Assembly: GCF_019880635.1 (NCBI RefSeq)
Contig: NZ_JAINVX010000004.1
Location: 296,984-360,983 of the forward strand
Direction: 5' to 3'
Length of the DNA stretch: 64,000 nucleotides
From: Hanstruepera marina
Lineage (GTDB): Bacteria > Bacteroidota > Bacteroidia > Flavobacteriales > Flavobacteriaceae
Shown: in pieces, positions 25,504-35,122 of the stretch
Layout of the letters: each line of letters starts with the position of its first letter
Position numbering within the stretch: position 1 is the first letter of the stretch
Notes under the pieces: generated by a model
Database searches by the model: none
Told to the model about the DNA's origin: nothing
The model's input: only the letters and a program-made list of their open reading frames with translations
Position numbers and translations under genes: made by a program

Positions 25504-25950
25504 CTAATCATCTTGACCATCATCAAATACTTGGATGGTTACGTTTTTATCAACTAAATCTGTAAATTTTCCTTTGTATCGGGTAGCCTTAACCAGGTGG
25601 TTATCAATCCAATGATAATTTCCGCCACGTGGCTTCCCCATTAATAAGCTGTGGAATTTAAAACCATGCTTATTTAACCACTTTTCGGTTACTTCTCTAT
25701 GCTCCTCCGTTCTAGATGTGAAATAGCATATTAAATGCCCTTCATCATACCATTTATTACATGTAGCCAATGCATCTGGGTATGGTTCGCAAGTTGCCAT
25801 ACGCTCTGGCTCTTCGTTAGGAACATCATCTGTTATTGTGCCATCAATATCTATTAAATAGTTTTTAACACCTTCAGGTAAAATTGGACTAACTTTTTCT
25901 CCTGCCTCTACTTTTTCATGTAATAATTTATCTGCGTCTTCTCTTTTCAT
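25504..25950 (-). CDS. HAD-like phosphatase
   Basis: 148-residue HAD-fold protein. The nucleophile motif is LIDIDGTITDD (DxDGT), motif II is FTSR in HLICYFTSRTEEHREVTEKWL, and a later acidic segment (QVFDDGQDD) closes the chain. There is no separate cap domain. It sits six bases before the Hdr-like gene. Similar proteins are often labelled phosphoheptose isomerase in databases, but no isomerase domain (SIS) is present. The substrate is unknown. Confidence 0.78.
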   Translation of the reverse strand: MKREDADKLLHEKVEAGEKVSPILPEGVKNYLIDIDGTITDDVPNEEPERMATCEPYPDALATCNKWYDEGHLICYFTSRTEEHREVTEKWLNKHGFKFHSLLMGKPRGGNYHWIDNHLVKATRYKGKFTDLVDKNVTIQVFDDGQDD

Positions 25951-25970
25951 AATACCTCGTGTTAAATAAT

Positions 25971-26321
25971 TTATATTGAATCGTTTTCTATTTCTTTGAA
26001 ATCGTCTTTAGAAATACGGATTATAATTGCCAATTTTTTCGTCCCGTTTTCCAGTACATTTTCAGGGTAGTAACGTTCGGTATGTGCACGCCTTAAAGCG
26101 CCATACCCAATTTTGCTTATTTGCGCATCTGTACAGTAATCGCAAAACACTTTAAGCAATCTTATATCTTTGGCCTCTCGGTTTACATAATCTATTTCGG
26201 TGTACACTTTTATTTGTAAAGAATCTTTACTGTAACCCGTATTATAAGTTTGTGCTTCAATAGTATTGAGCCCAAAACCTAAAATCATAAAAAACAGATA
26301 TGTAATTCCTAATTTACTCAT
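25971..26321 (-). CDS. Exported small protein of unknown function
   Basis: 116 residues with a signal peptide (about 1-23: MSKLGITYLFFMILGFGLNTIEA). The mature part holds one CDYC pair (VFCDYCTDAQISK) and the segment GYGALRRAHTERYYPENVLENG, and looks like a small alpha/beta domain. The start overlaps the membrane Fe-S gene by eight bases, so it is part of that operon. No known family recognised. Confidence 0.7.
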   Translation of the reverse strand: MSKLGITYLFFMILGFGLNTIEAQTYNTGYSKDSLQIKVYTEIDYVNREAKDIRLLKVFCDYCTDAQISKIGYGALRRAHTERYYPENVLENGTKKLAIIIRISKDDFKEIENDSI

Positions 26322-27621
26322 TTTTCCAATTCAATCTATCCATTTGATTGTATGGCCATGGCGCTCCATTGTTTTCAATGTTTGTCATCATATTATTCAA
26401 TTCTACAGGTGCTGCAGACTGCTCCATGACTAAATAACGACGCATGTCTAAAATTATAGATAATGGATCTATACTAACCGGACACGCCTCAACACAGGCG
26501 TTACATGATGTACAAGCCCATAATTCCTCACGTGTAATGTAATCATCCAAAAGCTGTTTACCATCTTCCTTGAACTCACCTTTATTAGCATCAATGTTTT
26601 TGCCTACTTCTTCCAATCTATCACGAGTATCCATCATGATTTTTCGAGGCGACAATTTTTTTCCAGTTTGGTTTGCAGGACATTCGCTAGTACAACGCCC
26701 ACATTCTGTACAGGTATAGGCATTTAACAATTGAACCCAGTTTAAATCTTTAACATCACTAGCTCCAAACTTTTCTGGCATGACGCTTTCTGTACCTTCT
26801 GCTGGTGCGGCAAATGGATCTACGTTAGGATCCATCATCATTTTAACTTCGTTTGTTACTGCTTCTAGATTATCAAATTCTCCTTTGTGATTGACACGAC
26901 CATAATATGTATTTGGAAATGCCAATAGAATATGTAAGTGCTTTGAAAAATACAAATAGTTTAAAAACACTAGTATACCCAATATATGCAACCACCAAGC
27001 GCTTCTTTCAATAAAATGCAAAGTGGAATCTGACAAGCCATTAAATAATGGTACTAAATACTGACTAATTACATTTCCCGAATCCATGGCTTGAAACGAA
27101 ACATCAGTAGCATTCATTACCAAAAACAAGGTCATTAAAACCATTTCGAAGTACAAAATATAGTTGGCATCATTTTTTGGCCAGCTTGTCATTTCGGCGT
27201 TCCAAAACCGTTTGAGTTTGATTACATTTCTTCTTAACCAGAAAATTATAACCGAAACAAAAACCAATGCTGCAAGTATTTCAAATGAACCAATTAAAAC
27301 TCCATATAAAGGCCCTATTGATGAAAATATACGATGTGTACCAAAGAGGCCATCTATTATTATTTCTAAAACTTCTATATTAATAATTACAAAACCAACA
27401 TAAACTACAACATGTAAAATTCCGGCAATGGGTCTTTTTACCATTTTGCTTTGCCCTAAAGCTATCATGGTCATGTTTTTCCAACGTTGGGATTTATTGT
27501 CACTAACGTCTTTGCCTCTCCCCAACTTAATATTTCTGATAAGCTTCTTTACATTTCTGGCAAAATATCCTATACCTATAATTAAGGCTATAGCAAAAAC
27601 AATATTTGGAATGAAATTCAT
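26314..27621 (-). CDS. Membrane Fe-S protein with HdrE/NarI-like and HdrC-like parts
   Basis: 435 residues. The N-terminal half has five or six hydrophobic helices with His residues placed like heme b ligands in NarI/DsrM/HdrE proteins (AGILHVVVYVGF and WWLHILGILVFLNYLYFSKHLHILL). The C-terminal half carries two 4Fe-4S motifs, CTECGRCTSECP and CTSCNACVEACP, as in HdrC. With the CCG protein at 24706 this forms a split heterodisulfide-reductase-like module that could move electrons between quinone and a cytoplasmic partner. The gene follows the MCE gene by 12 bases. Heme binding is inferred. Confidence 0.87.
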   Translation of the reverse strand: MNFIPNIVFAIALIIGIGYFARNVKKLIRNIKLGRGKDVSDNKSQRWKNMTMIALGQSKMVKRPIAGILHVVVYVGFVIINIEVLEIIIDGLFGTHRIFSSIGPLYGVLIGSFEILAALVFVSVIIFWLRRNVIKLKRFWNAEMTSWPKNDANYILYFEMVLMTLFLVMNATDVSFQAMDSGNVISQYLVPLFNGLSDSTLHFIERSAWWLHILGILVFLNYLYFSKHLHILLAFPNTYYGRVNHKGEFDNLEAVTNEVKMMMDPNVDPFAAPAEGTESVMPEKFGASDVKDLNWVQLLNAYTCTECGRCTSECPANQTGKKLSPRKIMMDTRDRLEEVGKNIDANKGEFKEDGKQLLDDYITREELWACTSCNACVEACPVSIDPLSIILDMRRYLVMEQSAAPVELNNMMTNIENNGAPWPYNQMDRLNWKNE

Positions 27622-27633
27622 GATTGGTTGGTT

Positions 27634-28581
27634 TTATTGACGTTCGTCTTCAGGTTTCTGGTAGTCATCTTTATTTTTCCCACCAAAGACAGAGACTTTT
27701 ACATAACGGCTTGGATTTAATTTGAAATCCTGAAGCAGTTCTTTTAATTGATGGCTTGCTACTTCTAAATTATTATATAATTTTTCGTCCTTTAAAAGCA
27801 GACCCAAACTTCCTTCTCCATTTTCTAAATCTTCAAGTAAGCCATTAAAACTCAATAACGCTTGATCTAAATCGTTAATAGTTTTAGAAATTTCTACCTC
27901 TTTTAAATCTTTAGAAAGGCTCGCTAAATCTGCGCTAATAGAATCAAAATTATTGATAACCGCCGTTAGTCCCTCTTGATTTTTAGCCACTAAATTATTT
28001 ACAGAATTAGACATCGACCTAAATGAGATTAATGTTTTATTGAGTTCTGCTATGGCTTGTTTAAGTCCATTTTCCGATTCGTCTTCAACCAAACTATTCA
28101 AGTTGAGCAACAATGAATCGGCTGATTTTAGTGTTGTGTCTAAACCTGTACTTAAACCCGAAAAGTTATTCGTTAAACTATTTACCAATCCCGTTTCAAC
28201 TTCAGACTCCAAAACATCACCACTTTTTGCTAGCTCGTTATCGTTGGCTGGAATAATAGCCAAACCATTACCTCCCATTAAACTGGTTTCGTACAATCTT
28301 ATCTTACTGTTTTTTGAGAATTTAAGCTTATTATCTACCGTAAAAGACACACGTGTTTTTCCAGTATTAAAATCGTATTTAATCTCTTTTATTTTTCCAA
28401 CAGTATTACCCTTTATTGTAACTGGAGATGCTTCAGTTAGTGCATTATAGTCAAATTCAGTATAAAAAGTACTATTTGAGTCTAATAAATCGATGCCCTT
28501 TAAATAATTGATACCATAAATTAGAAAGACAATTCCTAAAATGACTAAAATTGCAGTTTTTACTTCGTTAGATATTTTCAA
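27634..28581 (-). CDS. MlaD/MCE-family lipid-transport protein
   Basis: 315 residues: one N-terminal transmembrane anchor (TAILVILGIVFLIYGINYL), then an MCE domain (about 35-115, with TEASPVTIKGNTVGKIKEI) and a long helical tail likely to form a coiled coil. MCE proteins form hexameric rings that carry phospholipids between membranes. The start is TTG at 28581; the residues after it (KISNEVKTAILVILG) fit the family exactly and no ATG is available. A -7 box lies 24 bases upstream. No MlaE/MlaF permease or ATPase genes are adjacent. Confidence 0.9.
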   Translation of the reverse strand: MKISNEVKTAILVILGIVFLIYGINYLKGIDLLDSNSTFYTEFDYNALTEASPVTIKGNTVGKIKEIKYDFNTGKTRVSFTVDNKLKFSKNSKIRLYETSLMGGNGLAIIPANDNELAKSGDVLESEVETGLVNSLTNNFSGLSTGLDTTLKSADSLLLNLNSLVEDESENGLKQAIAELNKTLISFRSMSNSVNNLVAKNQEGLTAVINNFDSISADLASLSKDLKEVEISKTINDLDQALLSFNGLLEDLENGEGSLGLLLKDEKLYNNLEVASHQLKELLQDFKLNPSRYVKVSVFGGKNKDDYQKPEDERQ

Positions 28582-28604
28582 AAGCCTTTTTTTTGGTTAC
28601 TAAA

Positions 28605-28612
28605 CAAAATTA
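28605..28612 (-). promoter_or_regulatory. Candidate -7 box TAATTTTG
   Basis: Reads TAATTTTG on the minus strand, an exact TAnnTTTG match in the 55-base gap between the amidase gene and the MCE gene. The TTG start lies 24 bases away. It could drive the eight-gene run down to 23817. Confidence 0.4.
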
Positions 28613-28636
28613 GAAATAAATTTATTAAGAATAACT

Positions 28637-29749
28637 TTAATTAACGGTAGATTTCAGTGCTTCATCCATACTTATTTGCCTACCATCCTTATAAGCCACA
28701 ATAAAACAACTGTTATAACCTTTAGATTTGGCTTGCTCCTGCATTTGTTTAATTTTGGTGTAATCTGATGTATTTCCGTAATAGTACTTATAAAGGTTGT
28801 CAAACTGCTCTCTAGACATATCATCTAGTCCTTTAAAGTTATAAGGTTTAGGTTCTAATTTTCTGGAACTTGCTGCTATTTGAACCTTAAAGACTACACC
28901 ATCATAAATTTCAGATTTATCGACTTCATTATTTATGTCTTCTAAAGATGGGCTAGAGACTAATCCAACATTTAAGTCTAAATTATGCTTGTAAGAAAGA
29001 ATAGCATCTTTAATAGCATTGGCCATATCAGTTTGCCCTTTATTTGAGTTTAAATAAACACCTTCAGGTTTGTAGGTCAAAAATCCAGTTTCTACTAAAA
29101 CACTGGGCATAGCTGTTTGATGAAGAACTATAAAACCTGCTTGTTTTACACCTCTACTTTTTCTTTTAAGCCTTCCTTTGAAGTTTTTTTCAATTAAATC
29201 TGCTAGTTGAATGCTCTGATCCAAATACTCTTCTTGCATCAAAGTTAAACCAATATATGACTCAGGCGAACTAGGGTTAAATCCCGCGTAATTCTTCTCA
29301 TAATTTTCCTCCAAATAGATAACTTCATTTTCAGCTTTTGCGACTTTAAAATTTCGTTCGTTCGCATGCAATCCAAGCACAAAAGTTTCAGTACCGTGAG
29401 CACTGTTACTAAAAGAATTACAATGAACAGATACAAACAAATCAGCTTCAGCATTGTTAGCAATCTTCCCTCTTACAAATAAATCTATAAAAACATCCTT
29501 CTTTCTTGTGTAAACCACTTTTATATTAGGGTGTTTTTCGAGTTCTTTCCCAACTTTTAAAACAATATTTAAGGCGATATCTTTTTCTTTAAACCCATTT
29601 CCTAAATTTCCTGGGTCGTGTCCACCATGGCCAGCATCCAAAACAACAACAAATTTATCTGATTTGCCTTGAGCAAAAAGACTATTATTAGACACTACTG
29701 TTAAAAGTATCGCAAAACAAAAGAAAAGTAATATTTGGTTCGTTTTCAT
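28637..29749 (-). CDS. N-acetylmuramoyl-L-alanine amidase with SPOR-like C-terminus
   Basis: Zinc amidase (Amidase_3) that removes stem peptides from peptidoglycan during cell separation. From the ATG at 29749 the chain starts with a signal peptide (MKTNQILLFF to SLFAQ). The catalytic domain has VVLDAGHGGHDPGNLG (zinc His), KEKDIALN (zinc Glu), VSVHCN (zinc His) and VLVETGFL (catalytic Glu). The last 80 residues (VVFKVQIAASS onward) look like a SPOR domain, which targets denuded glycan at septa. An ATG 15 bases upstream is also in frame but spoils the signal peptide start. Confidence 0.9.
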   Translation of the reverse strand: MKTNQILLFFCFAILLTVVSNNSLFAQGKSDKFVVVLDAGHGGHDPGNLGNGFKEKDIALNIVLKVGKELEKHPNIKVVYTRKKDVFIDLFVRGKIANNAEADLFVSVHCNSFSNSAHGTETFVLGLHANERNFKVAKAENEVIYLEENYEKNYAGFNPSSPESYIGLTLMQEEYLDQSIQLADLIEKNFKGRLKRKSRGVKQAGFIVLHQTAMPSVLVETGFLTYKPEGVYLNSNKGQTDMANAIKDAILSYKHNLDLNVGLVSSPSLEDINNEVDKSEIYDGVVFKVQIAASSRKLEPKPYNFKGLDDMSREQFDNLYKYYYGNTSDYTKIKQMQEQAKSKGYNSCFIVAYKDGRQISMDEALKSTVN

Positions 29750-29831
29750 ATAAATGTATAACAACTTTTTCGAGGGTTTATTTTAAATTTCAAATTTTTG
29801 CCTTTATTAAATTAATCACAAAAAATATATG

Positions 29832-29839
29832 TAATTTTG
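29832..29839 (+). promoter_or_regulatory. Candidate -7 box TAATTTTG before lptD
   Basis: Exact TAnnTTTG match that overlaps the TTG at 29837. If it is the real promoter, transcription starts near 29844 and the 29837 TTG cannot be the start codon. Confidence 0.35.
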
Positions 29840-32587
29840 GCAATTCAAAAACCGAGCCATACTTTTACAAAAATACATTTAAAAGCGTTGCGTACAAACA
29901 ACTTGAACATACTTTTTTTCTTAAGTTTTACAGTGTTTATCAACACTTTTGGCTTCGCTCAAGATATTCCCAAACAAGGTGGAACTGTTAAGCCTGAAAA
30001 GCAAAATGACACCTTAAACTTAAATACAAACGACCTCATAAAACCTGAAATTTCAGAAAAAGGTCAGGACTCTATTTTAACCGATTCAGTTAAGCCTATT
30101 AAAGAAACCTTAACAGGCCCAGTTACTTACAAAGCTACAGATTACACATCCTTCAATAATAAAGAGCAAAAATTGTATTTATATAATGAAGCAGAAGTGT
30201 ATTATGAAGACATGGAGATTAAAGCTGGGGTAATCATAATAGATTACAATACACAAACAGTTTTTGCCACTGGAATAGTGGATACTTCTGGTGTATACAC
30301 CCAAGCTCCTATTTTTAAACAAGCAAACAATGTAGTTGAACCGGATTCTATTAAATTTAATTACGACAACCAAAAAGCTCTAGTTTTTAATTCCAAAACA
30401 GAACAGGCAGGCATGCAAATTTTTGCACCTGTTACCAAAAAAATTAACGATTCCACTGTTTTCTTATACAAAGGTCGCTTTACCACATCAAAAGATATTG
30501 AGGATCCTGAGTATTACTTTAAAGCCAATAAAATAAAGGTTGTACCTGGTGAGAAAATTGTTGTTGGACCAACCAATATGGTTATACAGGATGTCCCAAC
30601 CATTATTGGTTTGCCTTTTGGTTTTTTTCCATTAACAGACAAACAAACTTCTGGTGTTATTATACCAACATTTGGAGAGGACAATAATCGCGGTTATTTT
30701 ATTCAAAACGGTGGGTATTATTTTGCTCTAAGTGATTATTTTGATCTTGCCGTATTAGGAGATTACTATACCAATGGTAGTTATGGCCTCCGCTTTGAAA
30801 GTTCATATGCCAAACGTTATCGCTTTAGTGGTAATGCAGGTTTTAGGTATGAAAATCTTATTAATAGCGAACGTGGTTTTCCAGATTATAGTAGATCAAC
30901 AATTTACAATATAAGGTGGTCGCATACTCAAGACGCTAAAGCAAATCCGAGTTCTAGATTTACTGCTTCTGTTAACTTGGGTAGTAGTAGATATTATCAA
31001 CAATCCGTTAATCAGGTTAACACGCCTAATTTTTTAAATAATACTTTGGCTTCGTCTATATCATATTCTAAAACATTTTCTGGTGAACCTGAAGTCAACT
31101 TAAGTGTTGCGGCCACGCACTCCCAAAACACGAATACCGAAGTTATTAATATGACTTTGCCTACTATTCAGGCGAGTGTTAACCGTATTTTTCCTTTTGA
31201 GCCCAAATCGGGTATAAAAAAAGGGGTAATTCAAAATATAAATTTTCAATATAACGTAAGAGCTGAAAATCGAATTCAAACTACAGATTCATTGTTCTTT
31301 AAAAAAGAAATGTGGGATGATGCAGAAAATGGAATAAAACACAGTATTCCAATAGCAACAAACTTCAAGCTTTTAAAATATTTAAGCTTAAGTGCTAATG
31401 CCGCTTATGATGAAACTTGGGTTTTTGAAACAGTTAACAAATATTACGATGTTAATGAAGATATTGTGGTAACCGATCCTGTAAAAGGCTTCGATGCCTT
31501 TAGAACCTATAATTTTAGCACTAATTTAGGTACTACACTATACGGCATGTTTGATTTTAGAAAAGAAGGTAAAGACCCAAAAATTCAACGTATTAGGCAT
31601 ATTATGAGACCTTCAATTAGCTATAGTATCAATCCAGCTTTCAATAACTATTATGAAACCTTTAATGTTATTGATGCGGATGGAAACACCCAAGAAGTTG
31701 AATATACCCGATTTGAGTCTAGTATCTATGGCGCTCCAAACAACCGCTATTCAAGTTCTATGGGTATTGCTATATCAAATAATATTGAGGCTAAAGTTAG
31801 AGATCGTGATTCTACAAAAACAGAAGCCAAAACCATAAAATTATTAGACAATTTAAATTTTGCAACTTCTTATAATTTTGCTGCTGACTCTTTAAAATGG
31901 AGTCCACTGCGCGTAAGTGGTAATACACAAATACTGCAAAACAAAATGAATATCAATTTTGGTATGACATTAGACCCCTATGCACTTGATAATGAAAATA
32001 GAAAAATAGACATGTACAATATTGATAATGGTGGTAGCTTATTTAGGCTTACCAGTGCCAATATTACAATGAACTATACCATTAATAGTGATATTTTTAG
32101 TGATAATGCCAGTGAAACCAGTAGACAAGAAACATTACAAAGCGGTGGTCGTGCTGATGATTTATTTGGTCGTGCCCAAGATTTTTCTGACTCTCGATTT
32201 AATGAGGATTCTGAAAAAGAAGAGCAAACAAGTCCTAGCGCATTATATACCTCTAAAATTCCTTGGAATTTAAAACTGGCCTATGCTGTAAATTATACCA
32301 ACATTGCCAGAGAAGATGAAATTTCGTCCCACTCTTTAATGTTTTCAGGTGATATTGAATTTTCACCGAGATGGACAGTTGGTGCTTCGTCTGGTTACGA
32401 TTTTAAAAACAAAGGTTTTACCTACACCCAATTACGATTTGAACGTGATTTATTAAGTTGGCGAATGAGTTTTAGTTGGGTGCCTTTTAGTTCACGTACA
32501 TCATGGTATTTCTTTATAGGAATAAAATCAAACATCCTAAAAGACATTAAGTACGATAAGCGTAGACAACCCGATCAACAGTTATAA
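29837..32587 (+). CDS. lptD: LPS-assembly protein LptD (Bacteroidota type)
   Basis: Outer-membrane barrel that inserts LPS into the outer leaflet. After the signal peptide (NILFFLSFTVFINTFGFAQ) comes an OstA-like jellyroll (about 120-260: YLYNEAEVYYEDMEIKAGVIIIDYNTQTVFA), then a large barrel with many aromatic strands up to SWYFFIGIKSN. No ATG is available at the N-terminus. Starts in frame are TTG 29837 (used here) and TTG 29888, which gives a tidy signal peptide beginning RTNNLNILFF. A promoter-like box overlaps 29837, favouring 29888. ridA follows after 17 bases. Confidence 0.88.
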   Translation: MAIQKPSHTFTKIHLKALRTNNLNILFFLSFTVFINTFGFAQDIPKQGGTVKPEKQNDTLNLNTNDLIKPEISEKGQDSILTDSVKPIKETLTGPVTYKATDYTSFNNKEQKLYLYNEAEVYYEDMEIKAGVIIIDYNTQTVFATGIVDTSGVYTQAPIFKQANNVVEPDSIKFNYDNQKALVFNSKTEQAGMQIFAPVTKKINDSTVFLYKGRFTTSKDIEDPEYYFKANKIKVVPGEKIVVGPTNMVIQDVPTIIGLPFGFFPLTDKQTSGVIIPTFGEDNNRGYFIQNGGYYFALSDYFDLAVLGDYYTNGSYGLRFESSYAKRYRFSGNAGFRYENLINSERGFPDYSRSTIYNIRWSHTQDAKANPSSRFTASVNLGSSRYYQQSVNQVNTPNFLNNTLASSISYSKTFSGEPEVNLSVAATHSQNTNTEVINMTLPTIQASVNRIFPFEPKSGIKKGVIQNINFQYNVRAENRIQTTDSLFFKKEMWDDAENGIKHSIPIATNFKLLKYLSLSANAAYDETWVFETVNKYYDVNEDIVVTDPVKGFDAFRTYNFSTNLGTTLYGMFDFRKEGKDPKIQRIRHIMRPSISYSINPAFNNYYETFNVIDADGNTQEVEYTRFESSIYGAPNNRYSSSMGIAISNNIEAKVRDRDSTKTEAKTIKLLDNLNFATSYNFAADSLKWSPLRVSGNTQILQNKMNINFGMTLDPYALDNENRKIDMYNIDNGGSLFRLTSANITMNYTINSDIFSDNASETSRQETLQSGGRADDLFGRAQDFSDSRFNEDSEKEEQTSPSALYTSKIPWNLKLAYAVNYTNIAREDEISSHSLMFSGDIEFSPRWTVGASSGYDFKNKGFTYTQLRFERDLLSWRMSFSWVPFSSRTSWYFFIGIKSNILKDIKYDKRRQPDQQL

Positions 32588-32604
32588 TTAAAAACATAAG
32601 GTTT

Positions 32605-32985
32605 ATGAAAAAAATTATACAAACGCCAAAAGCACCAGCTCCAATAGGGCCATACAATCAAGCGATTTTAAGTGGTAACACCTTGTATACTTCAGGACAA
32701 ATAGCCATAAATCCTACAACTGGCGAATTGGTTTTAGATAATATTAAATCTGAAACCAAACAAGTTATGGAAAACATGAAAGCCGTTTTAGAAGCTGCAA
32801 ACATGACGTTTGACCATGTTATAAAAACTTCAATTTTTATAAGTGATATGCATAATTTTTCGCAAATCAATGATGTTTATGCAACCTATTTTAATGAAGA
32901 AACAGCACCTGCACGCGAAACCGTAGAAGTGGCAAACTTACCAAAATTTGTTAATGTTGAAATCAGCATGATAGCGGTAAAATAA
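32605..32985 (+). CDS. ridA: RidA-family enamine/imine deaminase
   Basis: 126-residue Rid protein that hydrolyses reactive enamines such as 2-aminoacrylate released by PLP enzymes. Family marks are APAPIGPYNQAI near the N-terminus, LYTSGQIAINPTTGEL, and the C-terminal PARETVEVANLPKFVNVEI, where the Arg contacts the substrate carboxylate and a Glu acts in catalysis. A homotrimer is expected in the cytoplasm. The gene begins 17 bases after lptD and is probably co-transcribed. Confidence 0.95.
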   Translation: MKKIIQTPKAPAPIGPYNQAILSGNTLYTSGQIAINPTTGELVLDNIKSETKQVMENMKAVLEAANMTFDHVIKTSIFISDMHNFSQINDVYATYFNEETAPARETVEVANLPKFVNVEISMIAVK

Positions 32986-32990
32986 TTGAA

Positions 32991-33929
32991 TTAAAACATT
33001 ACTGAATAACCAAAGCCTATAGAATTTGTATCGGAGCCGATTGATTTAACAGATTCTGAATGCAAATAAAAAACCTTCACACTCTGCCTTTTTGTTATAG
33101 GTGCTCCCAGAGCTAGAGACGATAAAAAATCTCCTCGCTCATCATTATTAGGTTGACTATTAACAATTGACTGACCGCCTAGTCCGTATCCTGCACTGAT
33201 AGATGCCCACATTCTATTTTTAAATCGTTTAATCAAATGGGTTTGGATTGCAAAAGTGGGATCTTGTTTTCTTTCTTGGTTATTGAAAAAATCAGAATTT
33301 ATAGTATAGAAAAATACTGAAGCCGTAAGTTCATAGGACCATAAGCCCCAATTATGGACAAATCCAATTTGTGGTCTAATTACAAATCTATTCTGACCCA
33401 AATTCAACAATCTGTCTTCAGCATATTGTCCTAAAGGAAACGTAACAGAAACCGATGCGCCTAACATTGTGCTATTAGGATTCTCCTTATAATAATCAAG
33501 CATCCCTTTTGCATCTAATGCTTGCGGGCCAATTAAATTAATTGAAAAACGCACTCTTGGATCACTAAAACCTGTTCGCCGAATGGCAGTGGGAACACCT
33601 CGCAATAACCCATCCCACTTTGCGTCAGCATAAGGCAACAAAACATCTATTCGGCCTAACTTATTTCCAACTTTTAACGGCTGTACAAAAGACAATGCTG
33701 CAGCATGTATTGCTATGGTAACATCTTCAGCCTGAAGCACAGGATCAAAAATCAAATCGCCAAACGTATGAACATAACCACCTCCAATTACGTGAACTCC
33801 CAACGGTATTGGTGTCCATCGTCGCGGCTCTATGTCTTGGGCATTCAATGTCGCAAAACAGCTAAATAAAAAGGTGAATACTACTAAAAAACTATAAGAT
33901 TTAGAAACTAAAAACTTATGATTATACAT
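32991..33929 (-). CDS. Exported beta-barrel protein, Phenol_MetA_deg-like
   Basis: 312 residues with a signal peptide (about 1-30, ending TLNAQ). The mature part is rich in aromatic beta strands and resembles the 'putative outer membrane MetA-pathway of phenol degradation' family (pattern RRWTPIPLGVHVIGGGYVHTFGD near the N-terminus; final strand NSIGFGYSVMF ending in Phe). The family name is historical and does not show a role in phenol catabolism. It is converging on ridA with only five bases between stops. Outer-membrane location is inferred. Confidence 0.75.
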   Translation of the reverse strand: MYNHKFLVSKSYSFLVVFTFLFSCFATLNAQDIEPRRWTPIPLGVHVIGGGYVHTFGDLIFDPVLQAEDVTIAIHAAALSFVQPLKVGNKLGRIDVLLPYADAKWDGLLRGVPTAIRRTGFSDPRVRFSINLIGPQALDAKGMLDYYKENPNSTMLGASVSVTFPLGQYAEDRLLNLGQNRFVIRPQIGFVHNWGLWSYELTASVFFYTINSDFFNNQERKQDPTFAIQTHLIKRFKNRMWASISAGYGLGGQSIVNSQPNNDERGDFLSSLALGAPITKRQSVKVFYLHSESVKSIGSDTNSIGFGYSVMF

Positions 33930-33952
33930 ATTGATAACAGGCGTTAAAAAAA

Positions 33953-33960
33953 CAAATGTA
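33953..33960 (-). promoter_or_regulatory. Candidate -7 box TACATTTG
   Basis: Exact TAnnTTTG match on the minus strand, 23 bases before the ATG at 33929. Confidence 0.42.
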
Positions 33961-34042
33961 ATGAAAAAATATATGCGTTTTTCTGTTAATAAAATTGCTC
34001 TTCAATGGCCATCCATATTATTAATTAAATATATGAAAAACG

Positions 34043-34050
34043 TATATTTG
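34043..34050 (+). promoter_or_regulatory. Candidate -7 box TATATTTG for guaC
   Basis: Exact TAnnTTTG match 25 bases before the guaC ATG at 34076. No clear -33 TTG at the standard distance. Confidence 0.42.
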
Positions 34051-34075
34051 AGTATAAAAGGCTAAATAATAAACT

Positions 34076-35116
34076 ATGCGCATAGAGTACGATATAAAAT
34101 TAGGTTTTAAGAATGTGATGATTCGTCCAAAACGATCGACTTTAAAAAGCCGATCTGAAGTAAATTTAGAACGTGATTTTAGTTTTATGCACAGTCCGCT
34201 TAAATGGAATGGTATACCCATAATGGCTGCAAATATGGACACAGTAGGCACTTTTAAAATGGCTCAAGCACTTTATAGGCAAAAACTGTTTACAACAATA
34301 CACAAACATTATTCAGTTAAAGATTGGACTGATTTTTTAAAAAATACACCAAATGATTTAACCAATTATATAGCGGTTAGTACTGGTACAAGCCCTAAAG
34401 ATGCAAAAAAACTAAAAGAAGTCTTTTTGGCTTGTCCACAGCTTAACTTTATATGCATTGATGTAGCCAATGGTTATTCAGAATATTTTGTGGCATTTGT
34501 AAATAAAACTCGTGAGCAATATCCTGATAAAGTCATTATTGCTGGAAACGTGGTTACTGGTGAAATGGTTGAAGAATTGCTTTTGGCCGGGGCTGATATC
34601 ATTAAAGTTGGTATTGGACCTGGTAGTGTATGTACCACTCGTGTAAAAACAGGAGTTGGCTATCCGCAATTGTCAGCCATTATTGAGTGTGCAGATGCCG
34701 CTCATGGTTTGGGAGGACAGATTATTAGTGATGGTGGCTGCACAACTCCAGGTGATGTTGCAAAAGCATTTGGAGCTGGAGCCGACTTTGTTATGCTTGG
34801 CGGTATGTTTTCTGGTCATGAGGAAAGTGACGGAGAATTAATTGAACGCGATGGTAAAACCTTCAAAAAGTTTTATGGAATGAGTTCTGAAACTGCGATG
34901 AAAAAATATGTTGGTGGTGTTGCCGAATATCGAGCAAGCGAAGGTAAAACTGTTGAAGTACCATATAAAGGCCCTGTTGAAAATACCATACAGGACATTC
35001 TAGGAGGTTTAAGAAGTACCTGTACTTATGTTGGGGCACGACGTTTAAAAGAACTTACAAAACGAACTACCTTTATTCGAGTTGAAGAACAGGAAAATAA
35101 AGTTTATAAAGAATAA
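34076..35116 (+). CDS. guaC: GMP reductase
   Basis: Converts GMP to IMP with NADPH, releasing ammonia; a purine-salvage enzyme. It has the IMPDH/GMPR barrel without CBS domains. The catalytic loop is [20 protein letters not shown], with its Cys, and the start [22 protein letters not shown] is characteristic of GMPR. Other segments are [12 protein letters not shown] and [26 protein letters not shown]. 346 residues is standard. It is a single-gene unit converging on mgsA with six bases between stops. Confidence 0.96.
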   Translation: MRIEYDIKLGFKNVMIRPKRSTLKSRSEVNLERDFSFMHSPLKWNGIPIMAANMDTVGTFKMAQALYRQKLFTTIHKHYSVKDWTDFLKNTPNDLTNYIAVSTGTSPKDAKKLKEVFLACPQLNFICIDVANGYSEYFVAFVNKTREQYPDKVIIAGNVVTGEMVEELLLAGADIIKVGIGPGSVCTTRVKTGVGYPQLSAIIECADAAHGLGGQIISDGGCTTPGDVAKAFGAGADFVMLGGMFSGHEESDGELIERDGKTFKKFYGMSSETAMKKYVGGVAEYRASEGKTVEVPYKGPVENTIQDILGGLRSTCTYVGARRLKELTKRTTFIRVEEQENKVYKE

Positions 35117-35122
35117 TTATAA

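Noticed and set aside
32991..33929. A phenol-degradation role for the beta-barrel gene
   Set aside because: The family name is historical; no aromatic-catabolism gene is in the window.
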